Below, one piece after another: positions 1 through 8,787 of a stretch of 64,000 nucleotides of DNA. A program made the translations under genes and the position numbers. Source of the DNA: Crocinitomicaceae bacterium (GTDB lineage Bacteria > Bacteroidota > Bacteroidia > Flavobacteriales_D > Crocinitomicaceae); contig JACJYW010000003.1 in the NCBI GenBank assembly GCA_020635955.1, forward strand, positions 124,001 to 188,000. Reading direction: 5' to 3'. The notes beneath the pieces are model-generated. The model was not told where the DNA came from, did not search any database, and was given only the letters and a program-made list of their open reading frames with translations. Each line of letters opens with the position of its first letter. Position 1 is the first letter of the stretch.

Positions 1-265
1 CAGCTTGTTCAAACCATCCCTGTTCAGTAGCGATTTTAGTTTCCTCAGGATTTTGTCTGATCAATGCTTCTTTATTATCAAGTGCATCTAATTGATATTT
101 CAAATTTTTGATCTCATCTTCTTTCGAAGTATTTTGACCTTGATCTTGTTTCTCGATCTTTACAATTTTTGTAGTTCTTGGTGGTGTTTGAGGATTTTGT
201 TCCTGCGCCATTGACACGGCAGAAGCCCCCAACAAAACAACCAATGTAATCGCTACTTTTTTCAT
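1..265 (-). CDS. Exported protein of unknown function, partial (N-terminal 88 residues)
   Basis: The minus-strand frame is open from an ATG at 265 to the left edge, so only the first 88 codons are present and the C-terminus lies outside the window. The protein begins MKKVAITLVVLLGASAVSMA followed by QEQNP, a typical Sec signal peptide with a probable cut after Ala20. The mature start is Gln/Pro/Thr/Lys-rich and then charged and helical, including a DEIKNLKYQLDALDNKE stretch that could form a short coiled coil. I do not recognise the family. It is divergent from the transketolase gene with a 214-base spacer. Confidence 0.6.
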   Translation of the reverse strand, partial: MKKVAITLVVLLGASAVSMAQEQNPQTPPRTTKIVKIEKQDQGQNTSKEDEIKNLKYQLDALDNKEALIRQNPEETKIATEQGWFEQA

Positions 266-452
266 GTTATTTCGTTTTAAAATCTTATTCTATTTACATT
301 GACGCAACAGTTAAAACAGAAGTTGCATCATGCAAGGACAAAAATGTGAATTTTTTTCCAGTTTCATGTCTCAACGTTAATATTCCTTATTACTGTGTAT
401 AACTTTAGGATTAAATTCCCTTTTCTTCAACACGCAACATTTCAAATAAAAT

Positions 453-460
453 TACTTTTG
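453..460 (+). promoter_or_regulatory. Bacteroidota -7 promoter element (TACTTTTG) for the transketolase operon
   Basis: TACTTTTG matches the Bacteroidota -7 consensus TAnnTTTG and ends 19 bases before the transketolase ATG. No clear TTG -33 element lies 17-19 bases upstream, so the assignment rests on the -7 box and its position alone. Confidence 0.4.
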
Positions 461-479
461 AGCCTATAAAATTAATTCA

Positions 480-1322
480 ATGGAAGTAGCAACCCTAACA
501 GATATCAGCACTCAGGTAAGAAGAGACATTATTAGAATGGTAACCGCAGTGCAGTCCGGTCATCCAGGTGGATCACTGGGATGTGCAGATTTCATGACCA
601 TACTTTACTTCGACATCATGAATATTGACCCTAAGAATTTTACCATGGATGGTATAGGGGAAGATATTTTCTTTTTGTCAAATGGACATATTTCGCCCGT
701 ATTCTATAGCGTTTTATCTCGCAGGGGCTATTTTGAAGTATCCGAATTAGCGACATTCAGAAAACTAAATAGCAGATTACAGGGTCATCCATCATGCGAT
801 AAAGGGTTACCTGGTGTTAGAATGGCATCTGGATCTTTGGGTCAGGGCCTATCTGTAGCCATTGGCGCCGCATTGGCGAAAAAATTGAATGGTGACAAAA
901 ATCTTATTTACACGTTACATGGTGACGGTGAACTACAAGAAGGTCAAATTTGGGAAGCAGCAATGTATGCTGCAGGCAATAAAGTAGACAATCTAATTGC
1001 CACAGTGGATTACAATCACAAACAAATTGACGGAGATATAGATGATGTATTACCAATGGGAGATTTGGCACAAAAATGGCAGGCGTTTGGTTGGGAGGTT
1101 CTTGAAATGAATGGACACAATCATACAGAGATCATTGAAACTATGCATAAAGCGAAATCAATGACAGGTAATGGAAAACCTATTGTTATAATCATGCATA
1201 CCATAATGGGGCAAGGTGTTGATTTTATGATGCATACTCATAAATGGCATGGTTCTCCTCCTTCTCAAGAACAAGCTGAAAATGCATTATCACAATTAGA
1301 AGAAACATTGGGAGACTATTAA
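480..1322 (+). CDS. Transketolase, N-terminal (thiamine diphosphate-binding) subunit
   Basis: This is the N-terminal half of transketolase, which together with the product of the gene at 2692 transfers two-carbon ketol units between sugar phosphates in the non-oxidative pentose phosphate pathway. The 280 residues cover the diphosphate-binding Pyr/PP module: SGHPGGS at 26-32, NGH ending at His70, QGHP around His103, GSLGQG at 118-123 and the thiamine-diphosphate motif starting GDGE at 148-151 and closing with DYN at 177-179. The length fits the split enzymes of Bacteroidota and archaea rather than the single ~660-residue form. A secreted VWA gene follows after one base and separates it from its partner subunit. 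Confidence 0.93.
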   Translation: MEVATLTDISTQVRRDIIRMVTAVQSGHPGGSLGCADFMTILYFDIMNIDPKNFTMDGIGEDIFFLSNGHISPVFYSVLSRRGYFEVSELATFRKLNSRLQGHPSCDKGLPGVRMASGSLGQGLSVAIGAALAKKLNGDKNLIYTLHGDGELQEGQIWEAAMYAAGNKVDNLIATVDYNHKQIDGDIDDVLPMGDLAQKWQAFGWEVLEMNGHNHTEIIETMHKAKSMTGNGKPIVIIMHTIMGQGVDFMMHTHKWHGSPPSQEQAENALSQLEETLGDY

Positions 1323-1323
1323 T

Positions 1324-2685
1324 TTGTTACGAATTACCTTCATATTAGCATTGATCCTTTCAACTGGATTGTATACTCAAGCCCAAGAGCTAACGCGTAT
1401 ACTTTTCATATTTGATGCTTCAAATTCAATGAATGGTAAATGGGAAGGATCTACCAAGATCGTTCTGGCAAGAGAGATCCTTGGTGAAGCTATTGATGAA
1501 TTACAAGGAACGCCAAATTTGGAAATTGCACTTAGGGTGTATGGACACCAGTCTCCCGTTACTCCTACCTTTCAGGATTGTGATGACACAAAACTAGAAG
1601 TACCGTTTGGACCTGATAATTACACTAGGATCAAGAACTTTGTAAATCGAGTTGAACCAAAAGGCACTACACCTATTGCAAGATCTCTTGAGGCTGCGGC
1701 AGAAGATTTTCCGGATGCCAACGCACGAAATGTTATTATTCTTATCACTGACGGATTGGAAGCTTGTGACCAATTCCCATGTGAAGTAGCCCGTAAATTG
1801 AAGGAAAAAGAGATCAATGTCACGCCCTTTGTGGTTGGATTAGGTATTGACCTCAAGTATCTTAATGAGTTTGATTGTATTGGTCGATTTTACGAAGCTT
1901 CAACGGCAGAGTCATTTAGAAAAGTAATGAAGTCTGTGATTTCAGATGCCTTACTCAATACAACAGCACAAATAAACCTTAATGATCTATCCGGAAAACC
2001 AACCGAAACAAATACTACTGTATTTCTTTATAAAGCAGGAACAAGTGAACTCAAATACACTTTTATGCATACTATGAACTTTAAAGGAGTTCCTGATACT
2101 ATTGTGGTGATAGACCCTGCTATGCAATATGATATGGTGGTGAATACTCTACCAAAAGTGATGGTAAAAGATCTTAAACTTTATAAAGGTCAGCACAATA
2201 TATTGCCAGCAAACTGTCCACAAGGAATGCTTAAAGTCAGAATTCAAGGTCCTTCAAAGAAATATGACGTAAAGATCAGAGTTACACAAAAGGGTAAATC
2301 CGAGACACTTAATGTTCAGGAATTAAATGATATCCAGCGGTATATTGTTGGAGAATATGATGTTGAAATCCTCACTCTACCTCGTATATATTATAATAGT
2401 GTAAAAATTGATCAGTCACAACATACCTATTTAGATATTGATGGTTCAGGACAGGTTGATTTTATCTCTCACAAAGGCATTGTTGGGCAAATATTCTTAA
2501 TAGAGGAAGGCAAAAAAGACCAATGGGTTTGTGATCTTCCTGATAATTCGCTTAAATCAAGATACTTCTTACAACCTGGAAAGTATAAGGTTGTTTACAG
2601 AATAAAAGAAGCAGTTTCGACTGATTACACAACCGTTAAACCATTTACCGTTAAACCTGGTGCCCAGCTCACCGTAAACCTTTAA
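1324..2685 (+). CDS. Secreted von Willebrand factor A domain protein
   Basis: The protein has a signal peptide (residues 1-20, ending TQA before QELT) and a VWA domain at about 25-205. The MIDAS metal site is intact: DASNS at 31-35, a conserved Thr in KGTTP and the Asp in ITDGLEACD. This predicts metal-dependent ligand or protein binding outside the cytoplasm. The C-terminal ~240 residues contain no domain I recognise and look beta-rich. The start is a TTG two bases after the upstream stop, and no ATG would keep the signal peptide. The gene lies inside the transketolase operon, one base after the first subunit and six before the second, so it is probably co-transcribed, although its location in the cell is different. 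Function unknown. Confidence 0.82.
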   Translation: MLRITFILALILSTGLYTQAQELTRILFIFDASNSMNGKWEGSTKIVLAREILGEAIDELQGTPNLEIALRVYGHQSPVTPTFQDCDDTKLEVPFGPDNYTRIKNFVNRVEPKGTTPIARSLEAAAEDFPDANARNVIILITDGLEACDQFPCEVARKLKEKEINVTPFVVGLGIDLKYLNEFDCIGRFYEASTAESFRKVMKSVISDALLNTTAQINLNDLSGKPTETNTTVFLYKAGTSELKYTFMHTMNFKGVPDTIVVIDPAMQYDMVVNTLPKVMVKDLKLYKGQHNILPANCPQGMLKVRIQGPSKKYDVKIRVTQKGKSETLNVQELNDIQRYIVGEYDVEILTLPRIYYNSVKIDQSQHTYLDIDGSGQVDFISHKGIVGQIFLIEEGKKDQWVCDLPDNSLKSRYFLQPGKYKVVYRIKEAVSTDYTTVKPFTVKPGAQLTVNL

Positions 2686-2691
2686 TCCGAA

Positions 2692-3645
2692 ATGAAACAA
2701 TTTGAGATCCTTGACCACAAAGACACCCGCTCTGGATTTGGAGCAGGTCTTCAAGAATTAGGAAAATCGAATCCCAATGTAGTTGCTCTTTGTGCAGATC
2801 TTATAGGGTCTCTTAAGATGGACGCGTTTCAAGCTGACAATCCTGAACGATTTTTTCAGGTTGGAATAGCTGAGGCTAATATGATGGGTATTGCCGCAGG
2901 CTTAACTATTGGAGGAAAAATACCTTTTACAGGAACTTTTGCCAATTTTTCTACGGGTAGAGTTTATGATCAGATCAGACAATCTATCGCCTATTCAAAT
3001 AAAAATGTAAAGATCTGTGCTTCACATGCCGGATTAACGTTGGGTGAAGATGGTGCAACACATCAGATACTTGAAGATATAGGTCTAATGAAAATGTTGC
3101 CTAACATGACCGTTATTTCTCCTTGTGATTATAACGAAACCAAAGCAGCCACAATTGCTATTGCAGAACATGAAGGACCGGTTTACTTAAGATTTGGCCG
3201 ACCAAAAGTTCCAAATTTTACTGATCCGAATAAAAAATTTGTGATCGGTAAAGCAGATATACTGAATGAAGGCAAAGACGTAACTATCTTAGCTACAGGA
3301 CATTTGGTATGGAAAGCTATTGAAGCAGGAATTGAACTTTCTAAGAAGGGTATCGACTGTGAAATAATAAATATTCACACGATTAAACCTTTTGATGAAA
3401 CCACAGTCTTAGCATCAATAAACAAAACCAAATGTGTTGTCACTGCTGAAGAACACATGATGAATGGAGGTTTAGGAGATACAGTTGCTCAATTACTGGC
3501 AAGAAAACTCCCTACCCCTCTTGAAATGGTGGCAGTGAATGATAAGTTTGGTCAAAGTGGTACAGGTGAAGAACTACTCACAAAATATAACGTCAACACA
3601 CCAGACATTATCGCAGCAGCCGAGCGCGTTATCAAGCGCAAGTGA
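2692..3645 (+). CDS. Transketolase, C-terminal (pyrimidine-binding) subunit
   Basis: This is the second half of the split transketolase. The 317 residues hold the Pyr domain with the catalytic glutamate in VGIAEANMMG (Glu61), which activates the aminopyrimidine of thiamine diphosphate, and the substrate loop SHAGLTLGEDGATHQ at 111-125. A C-terminal transketolase/pyruvate-ferredoxin-oxidoreductase-like domain occupies about 180-310. It needs the N-terminal subunit at 480 for activity. Related 1-deoxyxylulose-5-phosphate synthase halves are an alternative in principle, but the paired arrangement and length favour transketolase. Confidence 0.92.
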   Translation: MKQFEILDHKDTRSGFGAGLQELGKSNPNVVALCADLIGSLKMDAFQADNPERFFQVGIAEANMMGIAAGLTIGGKIPFTGTFANFSTGRVYDQIRQSIAYSNKNVKICASHAGLTLGEDGATHQILEDIGLMKMLPNMTVISPCDYNETKAATIAIAEHEGPVYLRFGRPKVPNFTDPNKKFVIGKADILNEGKDVTILATGHLVWKAIEAGIELSKKGIDCEIINIHTIKPFDETTVLASINKTKCVVTAEEHMMNGGLGDTVAQLLARKLPTPLEMVAVNDKFGQSGTGEELLTKYNVNTPDIIAAAERVIKRK

Positions 3646-3652
3646 TGCTCAT

Positions 3653-4213
3653 TTGCGCATAGTTCAAACTGAAAAAACTGAACGTGTGGACCAGGAACTT
3701 ATTGAAAAATATAAACAAGATCCACCAGTAGGATTTCAGTTGATCGTAAAAAAATACCAGGAAAGAATTTACTGGCAGATCAGACGTCTGACAAAGAATC
3801 ATCAGGACACTGAAGATGTAATGCAGAACGTTTTCATCAAAGTTTGGAGTGGATTAGAAAACTTCAGAGAAGAATCTAATCTGTATACCTGGATCTACCG
3901 CATTGCATTTAATGAAACGCATACTTTTCTAACAAAGAATAACAAAAAAAGCACGGTGGACATGGATCCACCTGCTTTTGAAAATAAACTATCAACAGAA
4001 GGAAAGGAAATTTCCGGAGATGAGATTGAAGCTGCTTTGAATAAGGCACTTGAAGAGCTACCAGAAAAGCAAAGACAAGTATTTGAGCTGAAATATTTTC
4101 AGGAATTGAAGTTTCAGGAAATTTCAGAAATGTTAGGAACAAGTGTAGGAGGATTAAAAGCTTCGTATCATTTGGCTGTGAAGAAGATTGAAGAATTTAT
4201 AAAAGCGATTTAA
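3653..4213 (+). CDS. ECF-type RNA polymerase sigma factor
   Basis: This is a sigma-70 family protein with region 2 (FQLIVKKYQERIYW to YTWIYRIAFNE, containing the DTEDVMQNVF core-binding segment) and region 4 (LPEKQRQVFELKYFQELKFQEISEMLG, a helix-turn-helix), joined by a short linker, as in ECF sigma factors. The reading frame is open upstream to an ATG at 3539, but that would overlap the transketolase gene by 107 bases. I chose the TTG at 3653; the GTG at 3686 is equally possible and fits homologous N-termini slightly better. It is followed by a single-span membrane protein and a CpxP-like protein, which suggests envelope-stress regulation. Confidence 0.86.
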   Translation: MRIVQTEKTERVDQELIEKYKQDPPVGFQLIVKKYQERIYWQIRRLTKNHQDTEDVMQNVFIKVWSGLENFREESNLYTWIYRIAFNETHTFLTKNNKKSTVDMDPPAFENKLSTEGKEISGDEIEAALNKALEELPEKQRQVFELKYFQELKFQEISEMLGTSVGGLKASYHLAVKKIEEFIKAI

Positions 4214-4245
4214 ACCTTTTGAATAGAAATTAGTCAAAGCACAAG

Positions 4246-4773
4246 ATGGAAAACAATAAGGACATATTAGATGGTTTGAAGAAATCTCAAAAACCTGAAG
4301 TTCCTCATGGATATTTTGAAAATTTCTCTGATGAACTAATGGCTAAAATCGCTGAAAAAGAAAGCGGTTTAGATCAATTCAACAAGGTCTCTAAACCTAC
4401 GGTTCCAGATCAATTCTTTGAGAATTTCTCTGCCGAATTAATGGCAAAAATTGATCCCGTTCAGGAGAAACCTTCAAGGGTTATAGCTATTAAGATCTTT
4501 GGATTTGTTACAGCTGTTGCGGCTTGTTTACTGGTTATGTTCACCTTATTACCTAATGACGTTAATACAAGTGAAGCAGCCGAAACCAATGCTACAGTTA
4601 CAGAAGAAACAATAACCACTGATGAATTAATGGCCTTTGTTGATGAGGACCACATTGTAGACTTTATTATAGAAAATGAAGACATCAACCTTGAGATGGA
4701 ATCTACTGATGAAGATGTATATTATATTATTGAAGAAGATATTGAAGATTACTATTTTGAAGAAGAATTATAA
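4246..4773 (+). CDS. Single-span membrane protein, candidate anti-sigma factor
   Basis: The 175 residues comprise a cytosolic N-terminus, one transmembrane helix at about 83-103 (IKIFGFVTAVAACLLVMFTLL) and a very acidic outer C-terminus rich in Glu and Asp. The N-terminus carries two copies of a short motif, PEVPHGYFENFSDELMAKI at 17-35 and PTVPDQFFENFSAELMAKI at 51-69. That topology and the position directly after an ECF sigma gene suggest an anti-sigma factor whose repeated helix binds the sigma, but this is inference: no ZAS or other named anti-sigma domain is visible. It is followed after 9 bases by the periplasmic protein gene. Confidence 0.65.
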   Translation: MENNKDILDGLKKSQKPEVPHGYFENFSDELMAKIAEKESGLDQFNKVSKPTVPDQFFENFSAELMAKIDPVQEKPSRVIAIKIFGFVTAVAACLLVMFTLLPNDVNTSEAAETNATVTEETITTDELMAFVDEDHIVDFIIENEDINLEMESTDEDVYYIIEEDIEDYYFEEEL

Positions 4774-4782
4774 ACAACAATC

Positions 4783-5325
4783 ATGAAAACAATTGCAAGT
4801 ATTTTAACCCTGTTTATCGCAACAACATTGTTTGCTCAACCTGGTCAAGGCGGCCCTGGAGGTCCAGATGATAGAAAAGATGAGCGTAAAGAAAAGATCA
4901 AAGCACATAAAATTGCCTTTATTTCTACAGAATTAGATCTAACCCCTGAAGAAGCTGAGAAATTCTGGCCTGTATATAATGAAATGGAAGCTGAAATGGA
5001 AAAAGTAGGAGAAGAGAAACGGGCTACCATGAAAAAAATACGAGATTTTGATGAACTTTCTGAAAATGAAGCCTATGAATTAACAGAGAAACTGTTTGAT
5101 TATGATAGTCAGGAAGGTAATATCCGCAAAAAATATTTAGCTAAATTCGCTACCGTAGTTGGCAAAAAGAAGGCTGCCAAAGTTTTTCTAGCGGAGGAAA
5201 AATTTAAACGAGAACTTCTTAAACGAATTAAAGAAGGGCAAAATGATCGAGGACCAGGAAATGGAGGACCAGGCGGGCCAGGTGGACCGGGCGGACCTGG
5301 AGGTCCAACTGAACCACAGGACTAA
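4783..5325 (+). CDS. Periplasmic CpxP/Spy-like protein, putative sensor for the ECF pathway
   Basis: A signal peptide (MKTIASILTLFIATTLFA) is followed by a GGP-rich spacer, a charged helical domain (about 30-155) with the LDLTPEEAEKFWPVYNEME segment typical of Spy/CpxP-like Bacteroidota proteins that accompany ECF sigma factors, and a tail of GGPGGP repeats (about 158-175). Such proteins are thought to bind unfolded envelope proteins or to modulate the anti-sigma factor. It is the third gene of the sigma / anti-sigma candidate / periplasmic protein set. Its Gly-Pro tail is encoded in DNA that the next gene's frame also reads. Confidence 0.75.
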   Translation: MKTIASILTLFIATTLFAQPGQGGPGGPDDRKDERKEKIKAHKIAFISTELDLTPEEAEKFWPVYNEMEAEMEKVGEEKRATMKKIRDFDELSENEAYELTEKLFDYDSQEGNIRKKYLAKFATVVGKKKAAKVFLAEEKFKRELLKRIKEGQNDRGPGNGGPGGPGGPGGPGGPTEPQD

Positions 5326-6499
5326 TAATTTCTTAGAGTCATTGGGGCAAACCAATGGCTCTCCCTATTTAATTGATGTCGATCGAGCAGAAGACATTTA
5401 CATTTGGGATAAAAAAGGCAAAAGATATATAGATATGATCGCTGGAGTTGCGGTCAACAATATAGGCCACCGTCATCCTAAAGTAGTTCATGCCATCAAA
5501 AAACAAACAGATAAGCATTTGCACGTCATGGTCTATGGCGAATTCATTCAGGATAGCCAACTTGCTCTAGCGGACAACTTAAAACATTTCTTACCTACCC
5601 AACTGAATAGCACCTATGTTGTTAATTCAGGTACAGAAGCTAATGAAGCGGCATTAAAACTGGCAAAACGGTTTACCGGCAGAAACCAGATCATTTCATT
5701 TAAGGGATCTTATCATGGCAATACACATGGTTCAATGAGTGTCAGTGCAAACGAGATCAAAAAAGCACCATTCAGACCACTTTTACCTAACGTGTATTTC
5801 ATACCATTCAATGAAATTCAAGCATTGGATAAGATAACTGAAGAAACAGCAGCTGTAATCATGGAAACCATTCAAGGTGATGCGGGAGTTAGAAAACCTT
5901 CGCGTGAATTCATGATCGCCTTACGTAAGAAATGTGATGAAACAGGTGCCCAATTGATTCTTGATGAAATTCAATGTGGCATTGGACGCACCGGTTCCAT
6001 GTTTGCCTTTGAACAATTCGATATTGTTCCGGATATCTTGACCCTTGGAAAAGCTTTAGGCGGAGGGATGCCAATTGGAGCCTTCATCTCGTCTCGTGAA
6101 AAGATGTCCTCTTTATCACATGACCCGGTTTTAGGGCATATAACCACTTTTGGAGGACATCCTGTGGTTTGTGCAGCTGCTGCCGCTTGTCTGGAAGTTC
6201 TTAAAGAAGAGAACTGGTTGAAAGAGACTGATAAAAAAGGTCAACTTTTAGAAAATATGCTCTCGGGACATCCAGAAGTTAAAGAGATCCGAAGAGCAGG
6301 TTTAATGTTTGCCATTGATATGGAATCTACAGAAAGAGTCGCCAAGGTAGTTGAAAAGTGCCTTGAATATGGTTTGATCAGCTTTTGGTTCCTATCACAC
6401 CCTTACAGTTTCAGGCTATCTCCTCCTCTATCTATTACTGATGAACAATTAGAAGAGGCAGGAAATATTATCCTTAAAGCAATTAACGAGACGGCTTAA
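5282..6499 (+). CDS. Class III pyridoxal-phosphate aminotransferase (acetylornithine/ornithine aminotransferase-like)
   Basis: This is a fold-type I, class III aminotransferase. The N-terminal YIDMIAGVAVNNIGHRHPKV, the NSGTEANEAALKLA cofactor-phosphate motif, the LILDEIQCGIGRTG aspartate that pairs with the pyridine nitrogen and the Schiff-base lysine in LTLGKALGGGMPIG are all present. The amino donor cannot be read from the sequence; relatives act on ornithine, acetylornithine or omega-amino acids. The start is uncertain: no ATG lies between the preceding stop (5325) and the conserved domain. The GTG at 5282 overlaps the preceding gene by 44 bases, the ATGs at 5243 and 5261 overlap more, and a TTG at 5342 would trim the N-terminus. 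It ends with a 4-base overlap with the convergent peptidase gene. Confidence 0.88.
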   Translation: MDRADLEVQLNHRTNNFLESLGQTNGSPYLIDVDRAEDIYIWDKKGKRYIDMIAGVAVNNIGHRHPKVVHAIKKQTDKHLHVMVYGEFIQDSQLALADNLKHFLPTQLNSTYVVNSGTEANEAALKLAKRFTGRNQIISFKGSYHGNTHGSMSVSANEIKKAPFRPLLPNVYFIPFNEIQALDKITEETAAVIMETIQGDAGVRKPSREFMIALRKKCDETGAQLILDEIQCGIGRTGSMFAFEQFDIVPDILTLGKALGGGMPIGAFISSREKMSSLSHDPVLGHITTFGGHPVVCAAAAACLEVLKEENWLKETDKKGQLLENMLSGHPEVKEIRRAGLMFAIDMESTERVAKVVEKCLEYGLISFWFLSHPYSFRLSPPLSITDEQLEEAGNIILKAINETA

Positions 6500-8784
6500 T
6501 ATCTTCGGTATCCCTCATTCTTCTTCTCGAAGATGTCAAATTTGCTAGGAATTGTTTTAGCAGGCCAGTAGTTATTCTCGATATCACAATCTGCCGTTTC
6601 AAGGAAAGGGTCTAATTCAATAAGATCAACCTTTTTCTCGAATATGAACACCTTAGACACTTGCTTATCATTGAATCTCCAGATCTCAGCAGGAATTTGA
6701 ATGATATTCTCCGTTTTATCTTCGAAAGTGAAACGTAGGATTATTGGCATAACTAAGCCTCCAATGTTCTCAAAATCCAACTGATAGAAATGATATCCTT
6801 TATCCAATAACGCTTTGTCTTCATCTGAGATAGATGCCAGGAAATCCTGGTAAGCTTCATGATCTTGTTCTGTAACATGATATGGATCCTTAGTATTATA
6901 CTCATCATTCAAGGATGGATCTCTTTCATTGGTAGTTTCAGAGATCAACTCTTTATTTCTGATCTCAGAAATGTTCTTGTTCTCATTTTGATCGACATAT
7001 TTCTGGAACTCTTTTTCTTTGTTAGGATCGTGTGTATCGATCTGGAACCATTTCACCCCTTCAAGAGAAATATCTACATGATCAGTAGTATAAAACCATC
7101 CTCTCCAGAACCAATCCAGGTCAACTCCACTTGCATCCTCCATTGTTCTGAAGAAATCTGCTGGTGTTGGATGCTTGAACATCCATCTTTGAGCATATGT
7201 TTTGAATGCATAGTCGAATAATTCACGACCAAGTATAGTTTCTCTCAAAATATTCAATGCAGTTGCCGGTTTTCCGTATGCATTATTACCAAATTGCAAC
7301 AATGATTCCGAATTGGTCATGATTGGAGAAATATTGCTTTTATCGCCTTTCATATAATCAACGATCATGTGTGCAGGCCCTCTTCTTGAAGGATAATCTC
7401 TCTGCCATTCTTGTTCTGTTAAGTACTGTAAGAAGGTATTCAATCCTTCATCCATCCATGTCCATTGACGTTCATCTGAATTGATGATCATTGGAAAGTA
7501 GTTATGCCCTACTTCATGGATGATCACTGAGTGCATTCCATACTTCGTTCTTTCAGAATAAGTTCCATCAGGATTTGGGCGTCCACCATTGAAACAGATC
7601 ATTGGATATTCCATTCCAATATAATTTGCATGCACTGAAATAGCAACCGGATATGGGTAATCAAAGGTGTGTTTGCTATAAGTTTTAAGCGTTTGGGCAA
7701 CTACTTTAGTTGAGTATCTTTCCCAAAGTGGATTTCCTTCTTTAGGATAATAAGACATAGCCATTACGGTCTTGGTCTCTTGCACAACCCTTTGAGCATC
7801 CCAAATGAATTTACGAGATGAAGCAAAGGCAAAATCTCTAACATTTGTTGCTTTAAAATGCCATGTTTTTGAATCGGTGGCTTTTGACTTTTCTGCTTTT
7901 TTTGCCTCTTCTTCTGTTACAATGAATACAGGTTCATCAGATACTTTTGCCTTCTCCCAACGCGCTCGTTGCTCAGCAGTTAGGATCTTGCTTCCATTTT
8001 GAAGTTCACCTGTGGCCGCAACAATGTGGTCAGACGGAACGGTGATCTGCACATCATAATTACCAAAAGGTAAGGTAAACTCCCCTCCTCCTAAAAATTG
8101 TTTGTTTTGCCAACCCTCAACATCATTATACACACACATTCTTGGAAAAAACTGAGCAATGGTATACAAGTAATTGTCTTCTTCTTTGAAATATTCATAA
8201 CCTGATCTACCTCCTATTTCCATTCGGTCATTAATGTTATACCACCAATCAATATTGAAAGAATATTTCCCTCCTTTTAATAAGGGTTTTGGCAGATCAA
8301 TACGCATCATTGTCCCAACAACAGTATATTTTACGGCAGCACCAGATGTCTCAGTAACTTTAGTCAAATTAAATCCACCTTCAAAATCTCTAATATTGAA
8401 AGCTCTTTTAATAGCATACGGAGAAGAAAGGTCTTCAATAGTACTTGTTGAAGTCAATTGCCCATCTGAACCTGGCTTTCTTCTATTCTGGTCTAATTGC
8501 AACCATAAATAGGTCAAAGGATCAGGTGAATTATTCGTATAGGTAACTGTTTCAGTACCGGTAATCGTCTGCTTGGCATCATCCAGCACCACTTTGATCA
8601 CATAATCTGCTTGTTGCTGATAATATTCAGGGCCAGGTGCACCAGCTGCATTTCGATATACGTTAGGAGTAGCCAGCTCTTCTTTTAACTGCTTAAACTT
8701 ATTCGTATTGTATTGAGGCTGAGCAAAAAGGGTAGCTGAGACTAGAACTGCAACTACTGGTAAAAGTTGAAAAATTTGTTTCAT
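6496..8784 (-). CDS. M1 family zinc metallopeptidase (aminopeptidase), exported
   Basis: This is a gluzincin of the M1 family. A signal peptide (MKQIFQLLPVVAVLVSATLFA) precedes the N-terminal beta domain. The catalytic zinc motif HEVGHN is near residue 423, followed by DEGLNTF carrying the third zinc ligand Glu. The region after about residue 600 is divergent. M1 enzymes remove N-terminal residues from peptides; this one should act in the periplasm or at the surface on imported peptide. It lies three bases after the DUF6702 gene on the same strand, a pairing I have seen repeatedly in this phylum. Confidence 0.92.
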   Translation of the reverse strand: MKQIFQLLPVVAVLVSATLFAQPQYNTNKFKQLKEELATPNVYRNAAGAPGPEYYQQQADYVIKVVLDDAKQTITGTETVTYTNNSPDPLTYLWLQLDQNRRKPGSDGQLTSTSTIEDLSSPYAIKRAFNIRDFEGGFNLTKVTETSGAAVKYTVVGTMMRIDLPKPLLKGGKYSFNIDWWYNINDRMEIGGRSGYEYFKEEDNYLYTIAQFFPRMCVYNDVEGWQNKQFLGGGEFTLPFGNYDVQITVPSDHIVAATGELQNGSKILTAEQRARWEKAKVSDEPVFIVTEEEAKKAEKSKATDSKTWHFKATNVRDFAFASSRKFIWDAQRVVQETKTVMAMSYYPKEGNPLWERYSTKVVAQTLKTYSKHTFDYPYPVAISVHANYIGMEYPMICFNGGRPNPDGTYSERTKYGMHSVIIHEVGHNYFPMIINSDERQWTWMDEGLNTFLQYLTEQEWQRDYPSRRGPAHMIVDYMKGDKSNISPIMTNSESLLQFGNNAYGKPATALNILRETILGRELFDYAFKTYAQRWMFKHPTPADFFRTMEDASGVDLDWFWRGWFYTTDHVDISLEGVKWFQIDTHDPNKEKEFQKYVDQNENKNISEIRNKELISETTNERDPSLNDEYNTKDPYHVTEQDHEAYQDFLASISDEDKALLDKGYHFYQLDFENIGGLVMPIILRFTFEDKTENIIQIPAEIWRFNDKQVSKVFIFEKKVDLIELDPFLETADCDIENNYWPAKTIPSKFDIFEKKNEGYRRY

Positions 8785-8787
8785 TTC

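Noticed and set aside
3539..3652. ATG start at 3539 for the ECF sigma factor
   Set aside because: It would overlap the transketolase gene by 107 bases, and the added N-terminus is unlike any sigma factor; a start near 3653-3686 fits the family.
5255..5310. Gly-Pro-rich repeat DNA as a CRISPR-like or mobile repeat
   Set aside because: The short GGnCCn units encode the GGP tail of the CpxP-like protein and have no spacers.
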